64,000 bases of DNA from Achromobacter pulmonis (GCF_002885955.2 NZ_POQS01000002.1:158100-222099), one strand, 5' to 3'. Shown: positions 9,100 through 19,097, counted from the first letter of the stretch. Numbers and translations: made by a program. Notes: generated by a model not told the origin, from the letters alone.

Positions 9100-10023
9100 A
9101 TGGATTTACGCCAGATCGAGTGTTTTCTCTGCCTGTACCGCAACGGCGGCATGACGCGCGCCGCCGCCGAGCTGGGCATCGTCCAGTCCGCGCTGAGCAC
9201 GCAGCTGGCCAAGCTGGAAAAGACCTTGAAGGTTCAGCTGTTCGAACGCTCCAGCCGCGGCGTCACGCCCACGGCCGCGGGGGTGGATCTGTACAAGATG
9301 CTGCTGCCGCTGTCGAAGGAAGTGGAAAGCGTGCGCCAGCGCATGCTGGACCTGAGCGGCGGCACGTCGGGATTGATACGGGTGGGCACGGTGCCGTCGC
9401 TGGGCGCCAGCATCGTGCCGCGCGCGCTCTCGCTCTACAGCGCCGAGAACCGCGACGTCACGATCCGGCTGACCGAGGCCTATAGCGCGGGGCTGGTCGA
9501 GCGCCTAGACGCCGGCGAGCTGGACGTGGCCATCGTCAACCTGATCCAGCCGGTGCGCAGCCTGGAGATGCGTCCGCTGGTCAGCGAGGAACTGGTGCTG
9601 GTGACCGCAGCCGGCAGCCCGCTGCGCAACGTCGAATTCAAGGACCTGTCGATCGACGCGCTGATCGTGCCGTCGCTGGGTCAGGGCCTGCGCGCCATCA
9701 TCGATCCGGTGCTGAAGAAACGCGGCGCGGCCGCGCGCCCGCGCCTGGAAATGGACGCGCTGACCCCGACGCTGGAGCTGGTGAAGTCAGGCGCCTGGGC
9801 CACCATCCTGCCGGTCAGCGCCATCGCGCACGAACTGGACGCCGGCGCCCTGTCGGTGCGACGCATCCACGCCGACATGCAGCGCCAATTGGTGGTGGTG
9901 AATCATCCGCGTCGCCCGCTCAGCCTGGCGGCCCAGCGCTTCGTGGCCGCGCTGGCCGCCGAGGCGCAGGACGCAGTCACGCGCGCGCAGCGGTTCATGA
10001 AGTCGTTGAAGCGTGCGTCGTAG
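9100..10023 (+). CDS. LysR-type transcriptional regulator
   Basis: A 307-residue LTTR. The N-terminal winged helix-turn-helix (MDLRQIECFLCLYRNGGMTRAAAELGI, then QSALSTQLAKLE) is followed by a periplasmic-binding-like effector domain from about residue 90. It is transcribed divergently from the putative sulfonate operon and shares a 171-bp intergenic region with it. It is therefore the likely inducer-dependent regulator of that operon, by position. The effector is unknown. Confidence 0.92.
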   Translation: MDLRQIECFLCLYRNGGMTRAAAELGIVQSALSTQLAKLEKTLKVQLFERSSRGVTPTAAGVDLYKMLLPLSKEVESVRQRMLDLSGGTSGLIRVGTVPSLGASIVPRALSLYSAENRDVTIRLTEAYSAGLVERLDAGELDVAIVNLIQPVRSLEMRPLVSEELVLVTAAGSPLRNVEFKDLSIDALIVPSLGQGLRAIIDPVLKKRGAAARPRLEMDALTPTLELVKSGAWATILPVSAIAHELDAGALSVRRIHADMQRQLVVVNHPRRPLSLAAQRFVAALAAEAQDAVTRAQRFMKSLKRAS

Positions 10024-10082
10024 GATGGGTGCAGCGCGCGGAGACCCGGGCCAGAACCCAGATCCCCAACGCGCGGAACCCA

Positions 10083-13000
10083 TCAGGCGAGCCAGACGCG
10101 GGCATTGCGGAACATGCGCATCCACGGGCTGAACGCGCCGCCGGCGTCGGCCGCGCCCCACTTCTCGGGCGCCCACGACATCATGACGTTGCGGGTCACG
10201 CGCTCGGGGTGCGGCATCATGACCGTGAAGCGGCCGTCGGCGGTGGTGACCGCGGTCAGGCCGCCGGGGCTGCCGTTGGGGTTGAACGGATAGGCTTCGG
10301 TGGCTTGGCCGCGGTTGTCGATATAGCGCGCGGCGGCCAGCACACGGGCGGCGTCGCCCTGCTGCGAGAAGTCGGCATAGCCCTCGCCGTGGGCCACGGC
10401 GACCGGCACGCGCGCGCCTTCCATGCCGGCGAAGAAGATCGACGGCGACTTGGCCACTTCCAGCATGGACAGCCGCGCCTCGTACTTTTCCGACTGGTTG
10501 CGCGTGAAGCGCGGCCAGAATTCGGCGCCCGGGATCATGGGCGCCAGCGCGGCCATCATCTGGCAGCCGTTGCACACGCCCAGCGCAAAGGTGTCGGGGC
10601 GCGCGAAGTACGCGGCGAACTGATCCGACAGCTTGCTGTTGAAGCGGATGGTGCGCGCCCAGCCTTCGCCGGCGCCCAGCACGTCGCCGTAGCTGAAGCC
10701 GCCCACGGCCACCAGGCCCTGCGCCTGCGCCAGGTCCACACGGCCCGACAGCAGGTCGGTCATGTGCACGTCGATGGCCTCGAAGCCGGCGGTGTCGAAG
10801 GCCCAGGCCATTTCCACCTGGCTGTTGCAGCCCTGCTCGCGCAGGATGGCTACGCGCGGGCGCTTGCCGGTGTTGATGAACGGCGCGGCCACGTCTTCCT
10901 GCGGGTCGAAGGCCACGCTGGGGCTCATGCCCGGGTCCTGGGTATCGTTCCAGACGTCCAGTTCGGCCTGGGCGCAGGCCGGGTTGTCGCGGCGCGCCAT
11001 GATGCGGTAGGAGACTTCGCTCCAGGCGCGGCCGAGGTCGGCGCGCGGCTGGCCCCAGACCTTCTTGCCGTCGCGGTAGAACTCCACTTCGTCGGCGCCG
11101 TTCAGGCCGCCGATGACGTGCGAGTGGGCCGACAGGCCCGCGCCGCGCAGCACCTGCATGACGGCGTCGCGCTGCGAGGCCGGCACCTGGATCACGGCGC
11201 CCGCCTCTTCCGAGAACAGCGCCTTGAGCGTGAGTTCGTCGCGCTGCACCGCCACCTGCTCGGGGCGGATCTTGAAGTCGCCCCAATCCGCCGATTGCGG
11301 ATCGAAGGTCAGCATGTCCAGGTTGACCGAGATGCCGGTGCGGCCGGCGAAGGCCATTTCCACCAGGGTCGCGAACAGGCCGCCGTCGGAGCGGTCGTGG
11401 TAGGACAGGATGGTGCCGGCTTCGGCCAGCGTGCGGATGGTGACGAAGAAGGCGCGCAGGTCCTGCGGCGCGTCGATGTCCGGCACGGTCTCGCCGACCT
11501 GGTTATAGACCTGCGCCAGGATCGAGCCGCCCATGCGATGGCGTCCGCGCCCCAGGTCGATCAGGATCAGCACGCTGTCGCCGGCGTCGGTGCGCAGCTG
11601 CGGCGTGAGGCTGGCGCGCACGTCGGCCACCGGCGCGAAGGCCGTGACCACCAGCGAAACCGGCGCCACCACCTGGCGCTGCTCGCCGTCCTGCTGCCAC
11701 GAGGTCTTCATGGACAGCGAATCCTTGCCGACCGGAATCGACAGGCCGGTCGCCTGGCACAGCTCGCTGACGGCGGACACCGTGTCGTACAGCGCCGCGT
11801 CCTGGCCGTCCACGCCGCAGGCGGCCATCCAGTTGGCCGACAGCTTGATATCTTCCAGGCGCGCCACGTCGGCGGCGGCCAGGTTGGTCAGGGCCTCGGC
11901 CACGGCCATGCGGCCCGAGGCCGGCGCGTCCAGCATGGCGATCGGGGTGCGCTCGCCCATGGACATCGCTTCGCCGCGGAAGCCTTCGTAGTCGGCCAGC
12001 GTCACGGCGCAATCGGCCACCGGCACCTGCCAGGGGCCGACCATCTGGTCGCGGCTGGACAGCCCGCCCACGGTGCGGTCGCCGATGGTGATGAGGAAGG
12101 TCTTGTTGGCCACGGTGGGGTGGCGCAGCACGCGGTAGGCGGCGTCAGTCAGGTCGATGCCGGCCAGGTCCAGCGGCGCGGACACGCCGGGCAGGCGCGT
12201 CACCTCGCGCGTCATGCGCGGCGGCTTGCCCAGGATCACGTCGATCGGCACGTCCACCGGACGCACCTCGGCCTCGCCTTGCGGACGGATCGTGTCCAGG
12301 CCGGGCAGGCCTTCGCCGTCGACCACGCGCAGCTGGCGCTCTTCGGTGGCCACGCCCACCACCGCGTACGGGCAGCGTTCGCGGCGCGCGATGGCGTCGA
12401 AGCGGTCGAGGTCTTGCGGCAGGATCGACAGGACGTAGCGCTCCTGCGATTCATTGCTCCAGATTTCGGCGGGCGACAGGCCGGATTCTTCCAGCGGCAC
12501 GCGCTTCAGGTCGAAGATGGCGCCGCGGCCGGCGTCGTTGACCAGCTCGGGGAAGGCGTTGGATAGGCCGCCCGCGCCCACGTCATGGATGGCGATGATG
12601 GGATTCTTGTCGCCCTGCTGCCAGCAGCGGTCGATGACTTCCTGGGCGCGGCGCTCGATCTCGGGGTTGCCGCGCTGCACGGAGTCGAAGTCCAGCTCGG
12701 CCGAGTTGCTGCCCATGCTGATGCTGGAGGCGGCGCCGCCGCCCATGCCGATGCGGAAACCCGGGCCGCCCAGCTGGATCAGCAGCGCGCCGGGGGGAAT
12801 GACTTCCTTGTGCGTCAGGCCGGCGTCGATGCTGCCCAGGCCGCCGGCGATCATGATGGGCTTGTGGTAGCCCCAGCGGGTGCCGCCGGCGGTCTGCTCG
12901 AACGAGCGGAAGTAGCCCAGCAGGTTGGGACGGCCGAATTCGTTGTTGAAGGCGGCGCCGCCGATGGGGCCGTCGATCATGATGGACAGCGGCGAGGCGA

Positions 13001-14132
13001 TGCGATCGGGCAGGCCGTGGTGATCGGCTTCCCAGGGCTGCAGCGCGTCGTCGAAGCGCAGGTGCGAGACCGTGAAGCCGGTCAGGCCGGCCTTGGGCTT
13101 GGAGCCGCGGCCGGTGGCGCCTTCGTCGCGGATCTCGCCGCCGGCGCCGGTGGAAGCGCCCGGGAACGGCGCGATCGCGGTCGGGTGGTTATGCGTTTCC
13201 ACCTTCATCAGCGTGTGCACGACGGTGTCGCGGCGGATGTATTTGGCGCCTTCCGCGCCCTCGCCCGTCACGCCCGGCACGCCGGCCTGGAAGCGCTGCG
13301 CGGGGCCGCCTTCCATGATGGCGGCGTTGTCGGAATAGGCCACGACCGTGCCGGCCGGCTGCGCCTTGTGCGTGGCGCGGATCATGCCGAACAGCGTGTT
13401 GGGCTGCGCCTGGCCGTCGATCACCCACTGGGCGTTGAAGATCTTGTGGCGGCAGTGTTCGCTGTTGGCCTGGGCGAACATCATCAGTTCCACGTCGGTG
13501 GGGTCGCGCCCCAGGTCGCCGAAGGACTTGGCCAGGTATTCGATTTCGTCGTCGGACAGGGCCAGGCCGAGCGTGGCGTTGGCCTCGACCAGCGCCTGGG
13601 CGCCGCGCGCCTGCACGTCCACCGTGCGCATGGGCTTGCCGGCCAGCGGCTGGAACAGCGCCTGGCCGTCGAAGCTGGCGTCCACCACGGTTTCGGTCAT
13701 GCGGTCGTGCAGACAGTCGGCGGCGCGCGCCAGCATGGCTTCGTCGAAGGACTTGGCGCCCAGCAGGCCGCGTTCGGGCGTGATCACGTAGCGCACGCCG
13801 CGCTCGATGCGGTGCACGGCCGTCAGGCCGCAGTTGTGGGCGATGTCGGTGGCCTTGCTGGCCCACGGCGAAATCGTGCCCAGGCGGGGAATGACCAGCA
13901 GCGCCAGGCTCTTGGCCGGCGCCTCGCCCGTGGCCGGTGTGCCGTAGTCCAGCAGTTGGGCAAGCTGGTTCTGTTGCTCGGCCGTGAGTGCGGCGTCGGT
14001 GCTGACGAAGTGCTCGTAGCGGGCGGATATGTCGGCCACCGGCAGGCCGGCTTCCTTCAGCTGCGCCAGCAGGCGATCGCGACGGAAAGAGGACAGGACG
14101 GAGGAACCAGGCAGATGCTGAACTAGGGACAC
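10083..14132 (-). CDS. purL: Phosphoribosylformylglycinamidine synthase (FGAM synthetase)
   Basis: A 1349-residue single-chain PurL. It catalyses ATP- and glutamine-dependent conversion of FGAR to FGAM, the fourth step of purine synthesis. The order is PurS-like N-terminus ([12 protein letters not shown]), linker and ATPase domains ([47 protein letters not shown] motif near residue 310) and a C-terminal class-I glutaminase domain from about residue 1090, with [19 protein letters not shown] and the nucleophile in [11 protein letters not shown]. The length matches gamma/betaproteobacterial PurL. The start is GTG; no in-frame ATG is near. Confidence 0.98.
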   Translation of the reverse strand: MSLVQHLPGSSVLSSFRRDRLLAQLKEAGLPVADISARYEHFVSTDAALTAEQQNQLAQLLDYGTPATGEAPAKSLALLVIPRLGTISPWASKATDIAHNCGLTAVHRIERGVRYVITPERGLLGAKSFDEAMLARAADCLHDRMTETVVDASFDGQALFQPLAGKPMRTVDVQARGAQALVEANATLGLALSDDEIEYLAKSFGDLGRDPTDVELMMFAQANSEHCRHKIFNAQWVIDGQAQPNTLFGMIRATHKAQPAGTVVAYSDNAAIMEGGPAQRFQAGVPGVTGEGAEGAKYIRRDTVVHTLMKVETHNHPTAIAPFPGASTGAGGEIRDEGATGRGSKPKAGLTGFTVSHLRFDDALQPWEADHHGLPDRIASPLSIMIDGPIGGAAFNNEFGRPNLLGYFRSFEQTAGGTRWGYHKPIMIAGGLGSIDAGLTHKEVIPPGALLIQLGGPGFRIGMGGGAASSISMGSNSAELDFDSVQRGNPEIERRAQEVIDRCWQQGDKNPIIAIHDVGAGGLSNAFPELVNDAGRGAIFDLKRVPLEESGLSPAEIWSNESQERYVLSILPQDLDRFDAIARRERCPYAVVGVATEERQLRVVDGEGLPGLDTIRPQGEAEVRPVDVPIDVILGKPPRMTREVTRLPGVSAPLDLAGIDLTDAAYRVLRHPTVANKTFLITIGDRTVGGLSSRDQMVGPWQVPVADCAVTLADYEGFRGEAMSMGERTPIAMLDAPASGRMAVAEALTNLAAADVARLEDIKLSANWMAACGVDGQDAALYDTVSAVSELCQATGLSIPVGKDSLSMKTSWQQDGEQRQVVAPVSLVVTAFAPVADVRASLTPQLRTDAGDSVLILIDLGRGRHRMGGSILAQVYNQVGETVPDIDAPQDLRAFFVTIRTLAEAGTILSYHDRSDGGLFATLVEMAFAGRTGISVNLDMLTFDPQSADWGDFKIRPEQVAVQRDELTLKALFSEEAGAVIQVPASQRDAVMQVLRGAGLSAHSHVIGGLNGADEVEFYRDGKKVWGQPRADLGRAWSEVSYRIMARRDNPACAQAELDVWNDTQDPGMSPSVAFDPQEDVAAPFINTGKRPRVAILREQGCNSQVEMAWAFDTAGFEAIDVHMTDLLSGRVDLAQAQGLVAVGGFSYGDVLGAGEGWARTIRFNSKLSDQFAAYFARPDTFALGVCNGCQMMAALAPMIPGAEFWPRFTRNQSEKYEARLSMLEVAKSPSIFFAGMEGARVPVAVAHGEGYADFSQQGDAARVLAAARYIDNRGQATEAYPFNPNGSPGGLTAVTTADGRFTVMMPHPERVTRNVMMSWAPEKWGAADAGGAFSPWMRMFRNARVWLA

Positions 14133-14263
14133 GATGCGGGCGCCGTATAAGGTAGAAGGAGCAAAAAGCGATTTTACCCGTTTAGGGGGTTTTCCCGGAG
14201 CCGCGCTGCAACCGGTCCGTTCAGGCGCCGCCGGCGGCCGAGGTTACAAAAGAATTCCGCCGC

Positions 14264-14286
14264 CCATGCACGAAGATGGTGCATGG
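14264..14286. promoter_or_regulatory. Perfect 8-bp palindrome, candidate operator
   Basis: CCATGCAC (14264-14271) and GTGCATGG (14279-14286) are exact reverse complements around a 7-base spacer. The 23-bp size and symmetry suit a dimeric repressor such as a GntR, LacI or IclR protein. No regulator gene is adjacent, so the binding protein is unknown. Confidence 0.45.
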
Positions 14287-14363
14287 CAATATCTACGCGC
14301 ATTTCCTTATGCAGTCCCCGTTTACCTGCCATCCTGGAGGCCTGGTCCGGAAATTTATGCTGC

Positions 14364-14381
14364 GACGCACCATGTTGCGTC
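14364..14381. promoter_or_regulatory. Second palindrome upstream of TRAP operon
   Basis: GACGCA (14364-14369) and TGCGTC (14376-14381) form a perfect 6-bp inverted repeat with a 6-base spacer, about 110 bp upstream of the DctQ start. A second operator or an activator site is possible. Confidence 0.3.
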
Positions 14382-14492
14382 CATCCCGCACCGCGGGAAA
14401 ACACGAACTATCGCGCCCACGGCGCAACGGTAGGATGCAGCGACCCCACAAATAAAAAGCAAAGCGCCTACCCGCGCGCTGGCCGTTGCCTC

Positions 14493-15050
14493 ATGTCCCG
14501 CCCCGAAGCCCCCGCCGAGCCCGTAGAACCGATCATCCCCGCAGAACCCGATCCCGCCGTAAAAGTGCCGCTGGCCATCGAGGACTGGCTGGCCGTGATC
14601 CTGCTGGCGGCGCTGGCCATCATCACCTTCCTGAACGTGCTGGTGCGCTATTTCACCGACCAGTCCTTCGCCTGGACCGAAGAAATCTCGGTGTTCCTGC
14701 TGATCGTGCTGACCATGGCCGGCGGCAGCATGGCCTTCGTGCGCAACCACCACATCCGCATCGAGATCCTGGCCGACTCGGGTTCGCCGCGCCGCCAGCG
14801 CATCATGGCGCTGATCTCCAACGGCTGCGTGCTGGCGTTCTTCCTGCTGCTGACCGTGCTGTCGGTCAAGCTGGTGGCCGACGAATACATCTACGAAGAG
14901 ACCTCGCCGGCCATCGGCGTGCCGACCTGGTGGTATTCGATCTGGCTGCCCGTCATGGCCGCGGCGATCTCGCTGCGCACCATCGGCATATTGCGCCGCA
15001 TCGCGCGCGCCCCCGTGGCGGCCGATTCCGCCAGCCGGGGCCAGCCATGA
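14493..15050 (+). CDS. TRAP transporter small membrane subunit (DctQ family)
   Basis: About 185 residues, with four predicted transmembrane helices starting at WLAVILLAALAIITFLNVLVRYF. The DctQ signature FAWTEEISVFLLIVLTMAGGSMAFVRNHHIRIE follows. DctQ links the periplasmic binding protein to the large permease. The start at 14493 (MSRPEAP) was chosen; an open frame runs upstream to 14283, but that stretch looks non-coding and contains the palindromes. The stop overlaps the next start as ATGA. Confidence 0.9.
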   Translation: MSRPEAPAEPVEPIIPAEPDPAVKVPLAIEDWLAVILLAALAIITFLNVLVRYFTDQSFAWTEEISVFLLIVLTMAGGSMAFVRNHHIRIEILADSGSPRRQRIMALISNGCVLAFFLLLTVLSVKLVADEYIYEETSPAIGVPTWWYSIWLPVMAAAISLRTIGILRRIARAPVAADSASRGQP

Positions 15051-16345
15051 TCGCGGGCGTCCTCTTCACCGTCTTCATCGTGCTCATGCTGATCGGCGTG
15101 CCGGTCGGCGTGGCGCTGGGCATCGGCGGCACCGTGGCCATCGTGCTGTCCAACCTGGACACGCCCTGGTATGGGCTGTTGACGGTGCCGCAGAACTTCT
15201 ACGCCGGACTGGCCAAGTATCCGCTGCTGGCCATTCCCATGTTCGTGCTGGTGGGGTCGATCTTCGACCGCTCCGGCGTGGCCAAGCGGCTGGTGGATTT
15301 CGCCATCGCCATCGTCGGGCGCGGCCCGGGCATGCTGCCGCTGGTGTCGATCGCGGTGGCCATGTTCCTGGGCGGGATTTCCGGCTCCGGCCCGGCCTGC
15401 GCGGCCGCCGTGGGCGCGGTGATGATCACCGCCATGTCGCGCGCCGGCTATCCGGGTTCGTTCTCGGCCTCGGTGGTGGCCGCCGGCGCCGCCACCGACA
15501 TCCTGATCCCGCCCTCGGTGGCCTTCATCATCTATTCGGTGCTGGTGCCCGGCGCCTCGGTGCCGGCGCTGTTCGCCGCCGGCATGGTGCCCGGCGTCCT
15601 GGCCGGCCTGGCGCTGATCATTCCGGCGGTGTGGCTGGCGCGCAAGCACAAGATGGGCGCGCTCGAGGCGCATCTGCCACGCCCGCCGTTCTGGGCCAGC
15701 CTGCGCGAGGCCTCGTGGGGCCTGGCCGCGCCGGTGCTGATCCTGGGCGGGATGCGCATGGGCTGGTTCACGCCCACCGAGGCCGCCGTGGTGGCGGTGT
15801 TCTACGGGCTGTTCGTGGGCATGTGCATCCACCGCAGCATCAAGCTGCGCGACCTCTTCACCATTTTGCGCGAAGCCGCCGAACTGTCCGCCGTCATCAT
15901 GCTGGTGGTGACGCTGGCCGGCATCTTCGCGTGGGCCCTGTCCACGCTCAGCATCATCGATCCCGTCACGCACGCCATCGTCAATTCCGGCCTCGGCGAA
16001 TGGGGCGTGCTGGCGCTGCTGATCCTGCTGCTCATGACCGTGGGCATGTTCCTGGACGGCATCTCCATCTTCCTGATCTTCGTGCCGCTGCTCATGCCGA
16101 TCGCCAACGCCTACGGCTGGGACCCGGTGTGGTTCGGCGTGATCCTGACGCTGAAGGTGGCGCTGGGCCAGTTCACCCCGCCGCTGGCGGTGAACCTGAT
16201 GGTTTCCTGCCGCATCGCGCGCGTGCCGATGGAGTCCACGGTGCGCTGGGTGGTGTGGCTGCTGGGCGCGATGTTCCTGGTGCTGGTGGCGGTGCTTGCC
16301 TTCCCGCAGCTGGCGCTGTGGCTGCCCCACAAGCTCGGTTATTGA
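15047..16345 (+). CDS. TRAP transporter large permease subunit (DctM family)
   Basis: A 432-residue, very hydrophobic protein with about 12 transmembrane segments. DctM hallmarks are FLGGISGSGPACAAAVG near residue 105 and TDILIPPSVAFIIYSVL near residue 150. It catalyses Na+-driven uptake of an organic acid delivered by the partner DctP. It is translationally coupled to DctQ through a 4-base ATGA overlap. Confidence 0.95.
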   Translation: MIAGVLFTVFIVLMLIGVPVGVALGIGGTVAIVLSNLDTPWYGLLTVPQNFYAGLAKYPLLAIPMFVLVGSIFDRSGVAKRLVDFAIAIVGRGPGMLPLVSIAVAMFLGGISGSGPACAAAVGAVMITAMSRAGYPGSFSASVVAAGAATDILIPPSVAFIIYSVLVPGASVPALFAAGMVPGVLAGLALIIPAVWLARKHKMGALEAHLPRPPFWASLREASWGLAAPVLILGGMRMGWFTPTEAAVVAVFYGLFVGMCIHRSIKLRDLFTILREAAELSAVIMLVVTLAGIFAWALSTLSIIDPVTHAIVNSGLGEWGVLALLILLLMTVGMFLDGISIFLIFVPLLMPIANAYGWDPVWFGVILTLKVALGQFTPPLAVNLMVSCRIARVPMESTVRWVVWLLGAMFLVLVAVLAFPQLALWLPHKLGY

Positions 16346-16402
16346 AGCGGCTGACCTGCATTACACAACAACAGACAGACTAGCAAAGAGAGGAGACGCA
16401 AC

Positions 16403-17431
16403 ATGAAGTTCCGCAACCTGATCGGCGCCGCCCTGTGCGCGGCGGCAGTGGCGGGCATGGCGCCCGCGCATGCCCAGAACTACAAGTCCGAATACAAGCT
16501 CTCGATCGTCGTGGGCACCACCTTCCCGTGGGGCCAGGGCGCCGAAATCTGGTCCAACCTGGTGCGCGAGCGCACCGAGGGCCGCATCAACATCAAGGTC
16601 TACCCGGGCACCTCGCTGGTCCAGGGCGACCAGACCCGCGAATTCACCGCCATCCGCCAGGGCGTGATCGACATGGCGGTGGGCTCCACCATCAACTGGT
16701 CGCCGCAGGTCAAGCAGCTCAACCTGTTCTCCCTGCCCTTCCTGATGCCCGACTACGCCGCCATCGACTCGCTGGTGCAGGGCGAGGTCGGCAAGCAGAT
16801 GTTCAAGCTGATCGAAAAGGCCGGCGTGGTGCCGCTGGCCTGGGGCGAGAACGGCTACCGCCAGCTCAGCAACTCCAAGCACGAGATCAAGAAGCCCGAG
16901 GACATGAAGGGCATGAAGCTGCGCGTGGTGGGCTCGCCGCTGTATATCGACACCTTCACCGCGCTGGGCGCCAACCCCACCCAGATGAGCTGGGCCGACG
17001 CCCAGCCCGCGCTGGCCAGCGGCGCCGTGGACGGCCAGGAAAACCCCCTGTCCATCTACACCGGCTCCAAGCTCTACACCGTGGGCCAGAAGTACCTGAC
17101 CCTGTGGAACTACGTGGCCGACCCGCTGATCTTCGTGGTCAACCGCGAGGTGTGGAATTCCTGGTCCGAGAAAGACCGCGACATCGTGCGCCAGGCCGCG
17201 CTGGACGCCGGCAAGCAGCAGATCGTGATCGCGCGCAAGGGCGTGACGCCCGAGGACCCGTCGCTGCTCAAGGAGATCGAGGGCCACGGCGTCAAGGTCA
17301 CCTCGCTGTCGCAGGCCGACCATGAAGCCTTCGTCAAGGCCACCAAGCCCGTCTACGACAAGTGGAAAAAGCAGATCGGCGAAGACCTGGTGAACCTGGC
17401 CGAAAAGTCCATCGCCAGCCGCAAGAAGTAA
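16403..17431 (+). CDS. TRAP transporter periplasmic binding protein (DctP family)
   Basis: A 342-residue DctP. The signal peptide ends around AHAQN and the mature chain starts at about residue 25. GMKLRVVGSPLY contains the arginine that normally salt-bridges the ligand carboxylate, and the later segments PTQMSWADAQPALASGAVDGQENP are typical of the family. A strong ribosome site (GAGGAGA) precedes the ATG. Third gene of the DctQ-DctM-DctP operon. The substrate is probably a carboxylate; no catabolic genes sit beside it to identify it. Confidence 0.95.
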   Translation: MKFRNLIGAALCAAAVAGMAPAHAQNYKSEYKLSIVVGTTFPWGQGAEIWSNLVRERTEGRINIKVYPGTSLVQGDQTREFTAIRQGVIDMAVGSTINWSPQVKQLNLFSLPFLMPDYAAIDSLVQGEVGKQMFKLIEKAGVVPLAWGENGYRQLSNSKHEIKKPEDMKGMKLRVVGSPLYIDTFTALGANPTQMSWADAQPALASGAVDGQENPLSIYTGSKLYTVGQKYLTLWNYVADPLIFVVNREVWNSWSEKDRDIVRQAALDAGKQQIVIARKGVTPEDPSLLKEIEGHGVKVTSLSQADHEAFVKATKPVYDKWKKQIGEDLVNLAEKSIASRKK

Positions 17432-17464
17432 GCCCGCAAGAACACAGCAAGCCCCAGGGGAACC

Positions 17465-17480
17465 GGCGGCGCAAGCCGCC
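17465..17480 (+). other. GNRA-loop hairpin in the 3' UTR of the TRAP operon
   Basis: GGCGGC-GCAA-GCCGCC is a perfect 6-bp stem closed by a GCAA tetraloop. It stands about 30 bases before the terminator, in the 3' UTR of the dctP-like gene. Confidence 0.5.
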
Positions 17481-17513
17481 AACCGAGGCAGGGACGCCAG
17501 ATCCCGCCCGCCA

Positions 17514-17551
17514 ACGGGCGCCGGCCACGAGCCGGCGCCCGTATTTTTTTT
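17514..17551 (+). terminator. Strong intrinsic terminator after the TRAP operon
   Basis: A perfect 12-bp stem, ACGGGCGCCGGC (17514-17525) with GCCGGCGCCCGT (17531-17542), has a 5-base loop CACGA and is followed by ATTTTTTTT. The U-tract is only on the plus strand, so it ends rightward transcription before the convergent greB gene. Confidence 0.95.
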
Positions 17552-17563
17552 GAGGCGGCCCCG

Positions 17564-18115
17564 TTACGCCGGGTAAGAAACTTCCAGGATATCCAGCTCT
17601 TCGATGCCGCCGGGCGTGCGCAAGACCACCGTATCGCCTTCCCTGGCCTTGATCAGGGCGCGCGCCACCGGCGAGATCCAGCTGATCTTGCCGGCCAGCG
17701 GCTCGGCCTCGTCCACGCCCACGATGGTCACGCGGTGCTCTTCGCCGGCCTTGTCGGAATACAGCACCGTGGCGCCGAAGAAAACCTGGTCGCGGTTGGG
17801 CTGGGCGGCCGGGTCGACCACCTCGGCGAAGTCCAGCCGCTTGGTCAGAAAGCGCATGCGGCGGTCGATCTCGCGCAGCCGCTTCTTGCCGTAGAGGTAA
17901 TCGCCGTTCTCCGAGCGGTCGCCGTTGGACGCGGCCCAGGACACCACCTGCACCACGGCCGGACGCTCCACGTTCATCAGGTGCGCCAGCTCGCCGCGCA
18001 GGCGTTCGTAGCCGCCGGGCGTCATGTAGTTCTTGGTGCCGGCCGGCAGCGCCTGGGCCTGCGGCAGATCGTCGTCGTCCTCTTGATCGGATTCTTTAAC
18101 AAATGCTTTGTTCAT
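17564..18115 (-). CDS. greB: Transcription elongation factor GreB
   Basis: About 183 residues. GreB enters the RNA polymerase secondary channel and stimulates cleavage of backtracked RNA. The N-terminal coiled coil spans YMTPGGYERLRGELAHL to YLYGKKRLREIDRRM, with the acidic tip DRSENGDY, and an FKBP-like C-terminal domain follows (VFFGATVLYSD...GKISWISPVARALIKAREGD). The start at 18115 (MNKAFVKESD) matches the usual GreB N-terminus; another ATG lies 13 codons upstream. A run of acidic residues (QEDDDD) just after the start extends it beyond the 158-residue E. coli protein. Confidence 0.93.
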   Translation of the reverse strand: MNKAFVKESDQEDDDDLPQAQALPAGTKNYMTPGGYERLRGELAHLMNVERPAVVQVVSWAASNGDRSENGDYLYGKKRLREIDRRMRFLTKRLDFAEVVDPAAQPNRDQVFFGATVLYSDKAGEEHRVTIVGVDEAEPLAGKISWISPVARALIKAREGDTVVLRTPGGIEELDILEVSYPA

Positions 18116-18185
18116 GGCGGTTGCGCCGTTGGGCGCGGTCACAGTCGATAGCATGGCGGGCGTGGCGGACGGGCCGCCGCCCGGG

Positions 18186-19031
18186 TCAGAACCAGTCGTG
18201 CCAGACCGGCTTGAGGTCCGGCGGCAGCGCCGGCAGGCGGCCCAGGTCCATCCGGCTTTCCTTGGGGCTGTGGAAGTCCGAGCCGCGCGAGGCGAGAAAG
18301 CCGTAGCGGCGCGCCACGTCCGCGTAGTGGCGGGCCTCTTCGACCGTATGGCTGCCGGTGTTGACCTCGATGCCGACGCCGCCCAGTTGCAGGAACTCGT
18401 CGAACAGCGCGGCGAACTGCAGCGGCGTGTACTTGTAGCGGCCGGGATGCGCGATCACGGCGCGGCCGCCGGCCCCGCGTATCCAGCCCACGGCTTCGGC
18501 CAGCGTGGCCCATTGCATGGGCACGTGGCCGGGACGGTCGTCGCCCAGGTGTTTGTTGAATACGGTCTGCACGTCGGGGCAATAGCCGGCCTCGACCAGG
18601 TAGCGCGCGAAGTGCGTGCGGCTGATGAGTTCGGGATTGCCGGCAAACGGCAGCGCGCCTTCGTAGGCGCCCGGCATGCCCATCTCGGCCAGGCGTTCGC
18701 CGATGCGCTTGGCGCGTTCGGCGCGGCCGGCGCGGGTCTTGCGCAGGCCTTCGATCAGCGTCTGGTCGGCCGGATCGAAGCGCAGCCCGACGATGTGCAC
18801 CGTCAGGCCGGCCCAGGTGACCGAGATCTCGACGCCGGTGGCGAACTCCATGTCCAGTTCGCGCGCCGCGGCGGCGGCTTCGGCCAGGCCGCCGACCTCG
18901 TCGTGGTCGGTCAGGGCCCAGACGTCCACGCCATTGGCATGCGCGCGCTGCGCCACGTCGCGCGGCGCGAGCGCGCCGTCCGAGACGGTGGAATGGCAAT
19001 GCAGGTCGATATTCAGGGTGCGCGCGTTCAT
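18186..19031 (-). CDS. PHP-domain phosphoesterase (RNase AM / 3',5'-nucleoside bisphosphate phosphatase-like)
   Basis: A 281-residue PHP-domain protein. DLHCHSTVSDG near the N-terminus and ALTDHDEVGGL near residue 40 supply the metal-binding His/Asp residues; VIAHPGRYKY near residue 190 and GSDFHSPKE near residue 255 complete the trinuclear site. The layout matches the TrpH/YciV group, which removes 3'-phosphate from nucleoside 3',5'-bisphosphates and trims RNA 5' ends. Cytosolic. It lies about 70 bp upstream of greB on the same strand. Confidence 0.88.
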   Translation of the reverse strand: MNARTLNIDLHCHSTVSDGALAPRDVAQRAHANGVDVWALTDHDEVGGLAEAAAAARELDMEFATGVEISVTWAGLTVHIVGLRFDPADQTLIEGLRKTRAGRAERAKRIGERLAEMGMPGAYEGALPFAGNPELISRTHFARYLVEAGYCPDVQTVFNKHLGDDRPGHVPMQWATLAEAVGWIRGAGGRAVIAHPGRYKYTPLQFAALFDEFLQLGGVGIEVNTGSHTVEEARHYADVARRYGFLASRGSDFHSPKESRMDLGRLPALPPDLKPVWHDWF

Positions 19032-19097
19032 GGGGCTATTGTAGAGAAGCCCCGCCAGCGTGGATAGCGCCGTGTCCGTCCCTGGTTTGGCAGGGCG

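Larger units (their letters stand above)
14133..14492. other. 360-bp divergent intergenic region, purL / TRAP operon
   Basis: No convincing gene lies here. It must hold the promoters of purL (leftward) and of the TRAP operon (rightward). Its main visible structures are two perfect palindromes, listed separately, and a short one, TCCCGC-ACC-GCGGGA, at 14384-14398. No confident -35/-10 pair was found on either strand. Confidence 0.6.

Noticed and set aside
14283..14492. A longer DctQ protein starting at 14283
   Set aside because: The extra 70 residues look non-coding, contain the operator palindrome, and precede a normal DctQ start at 14493.
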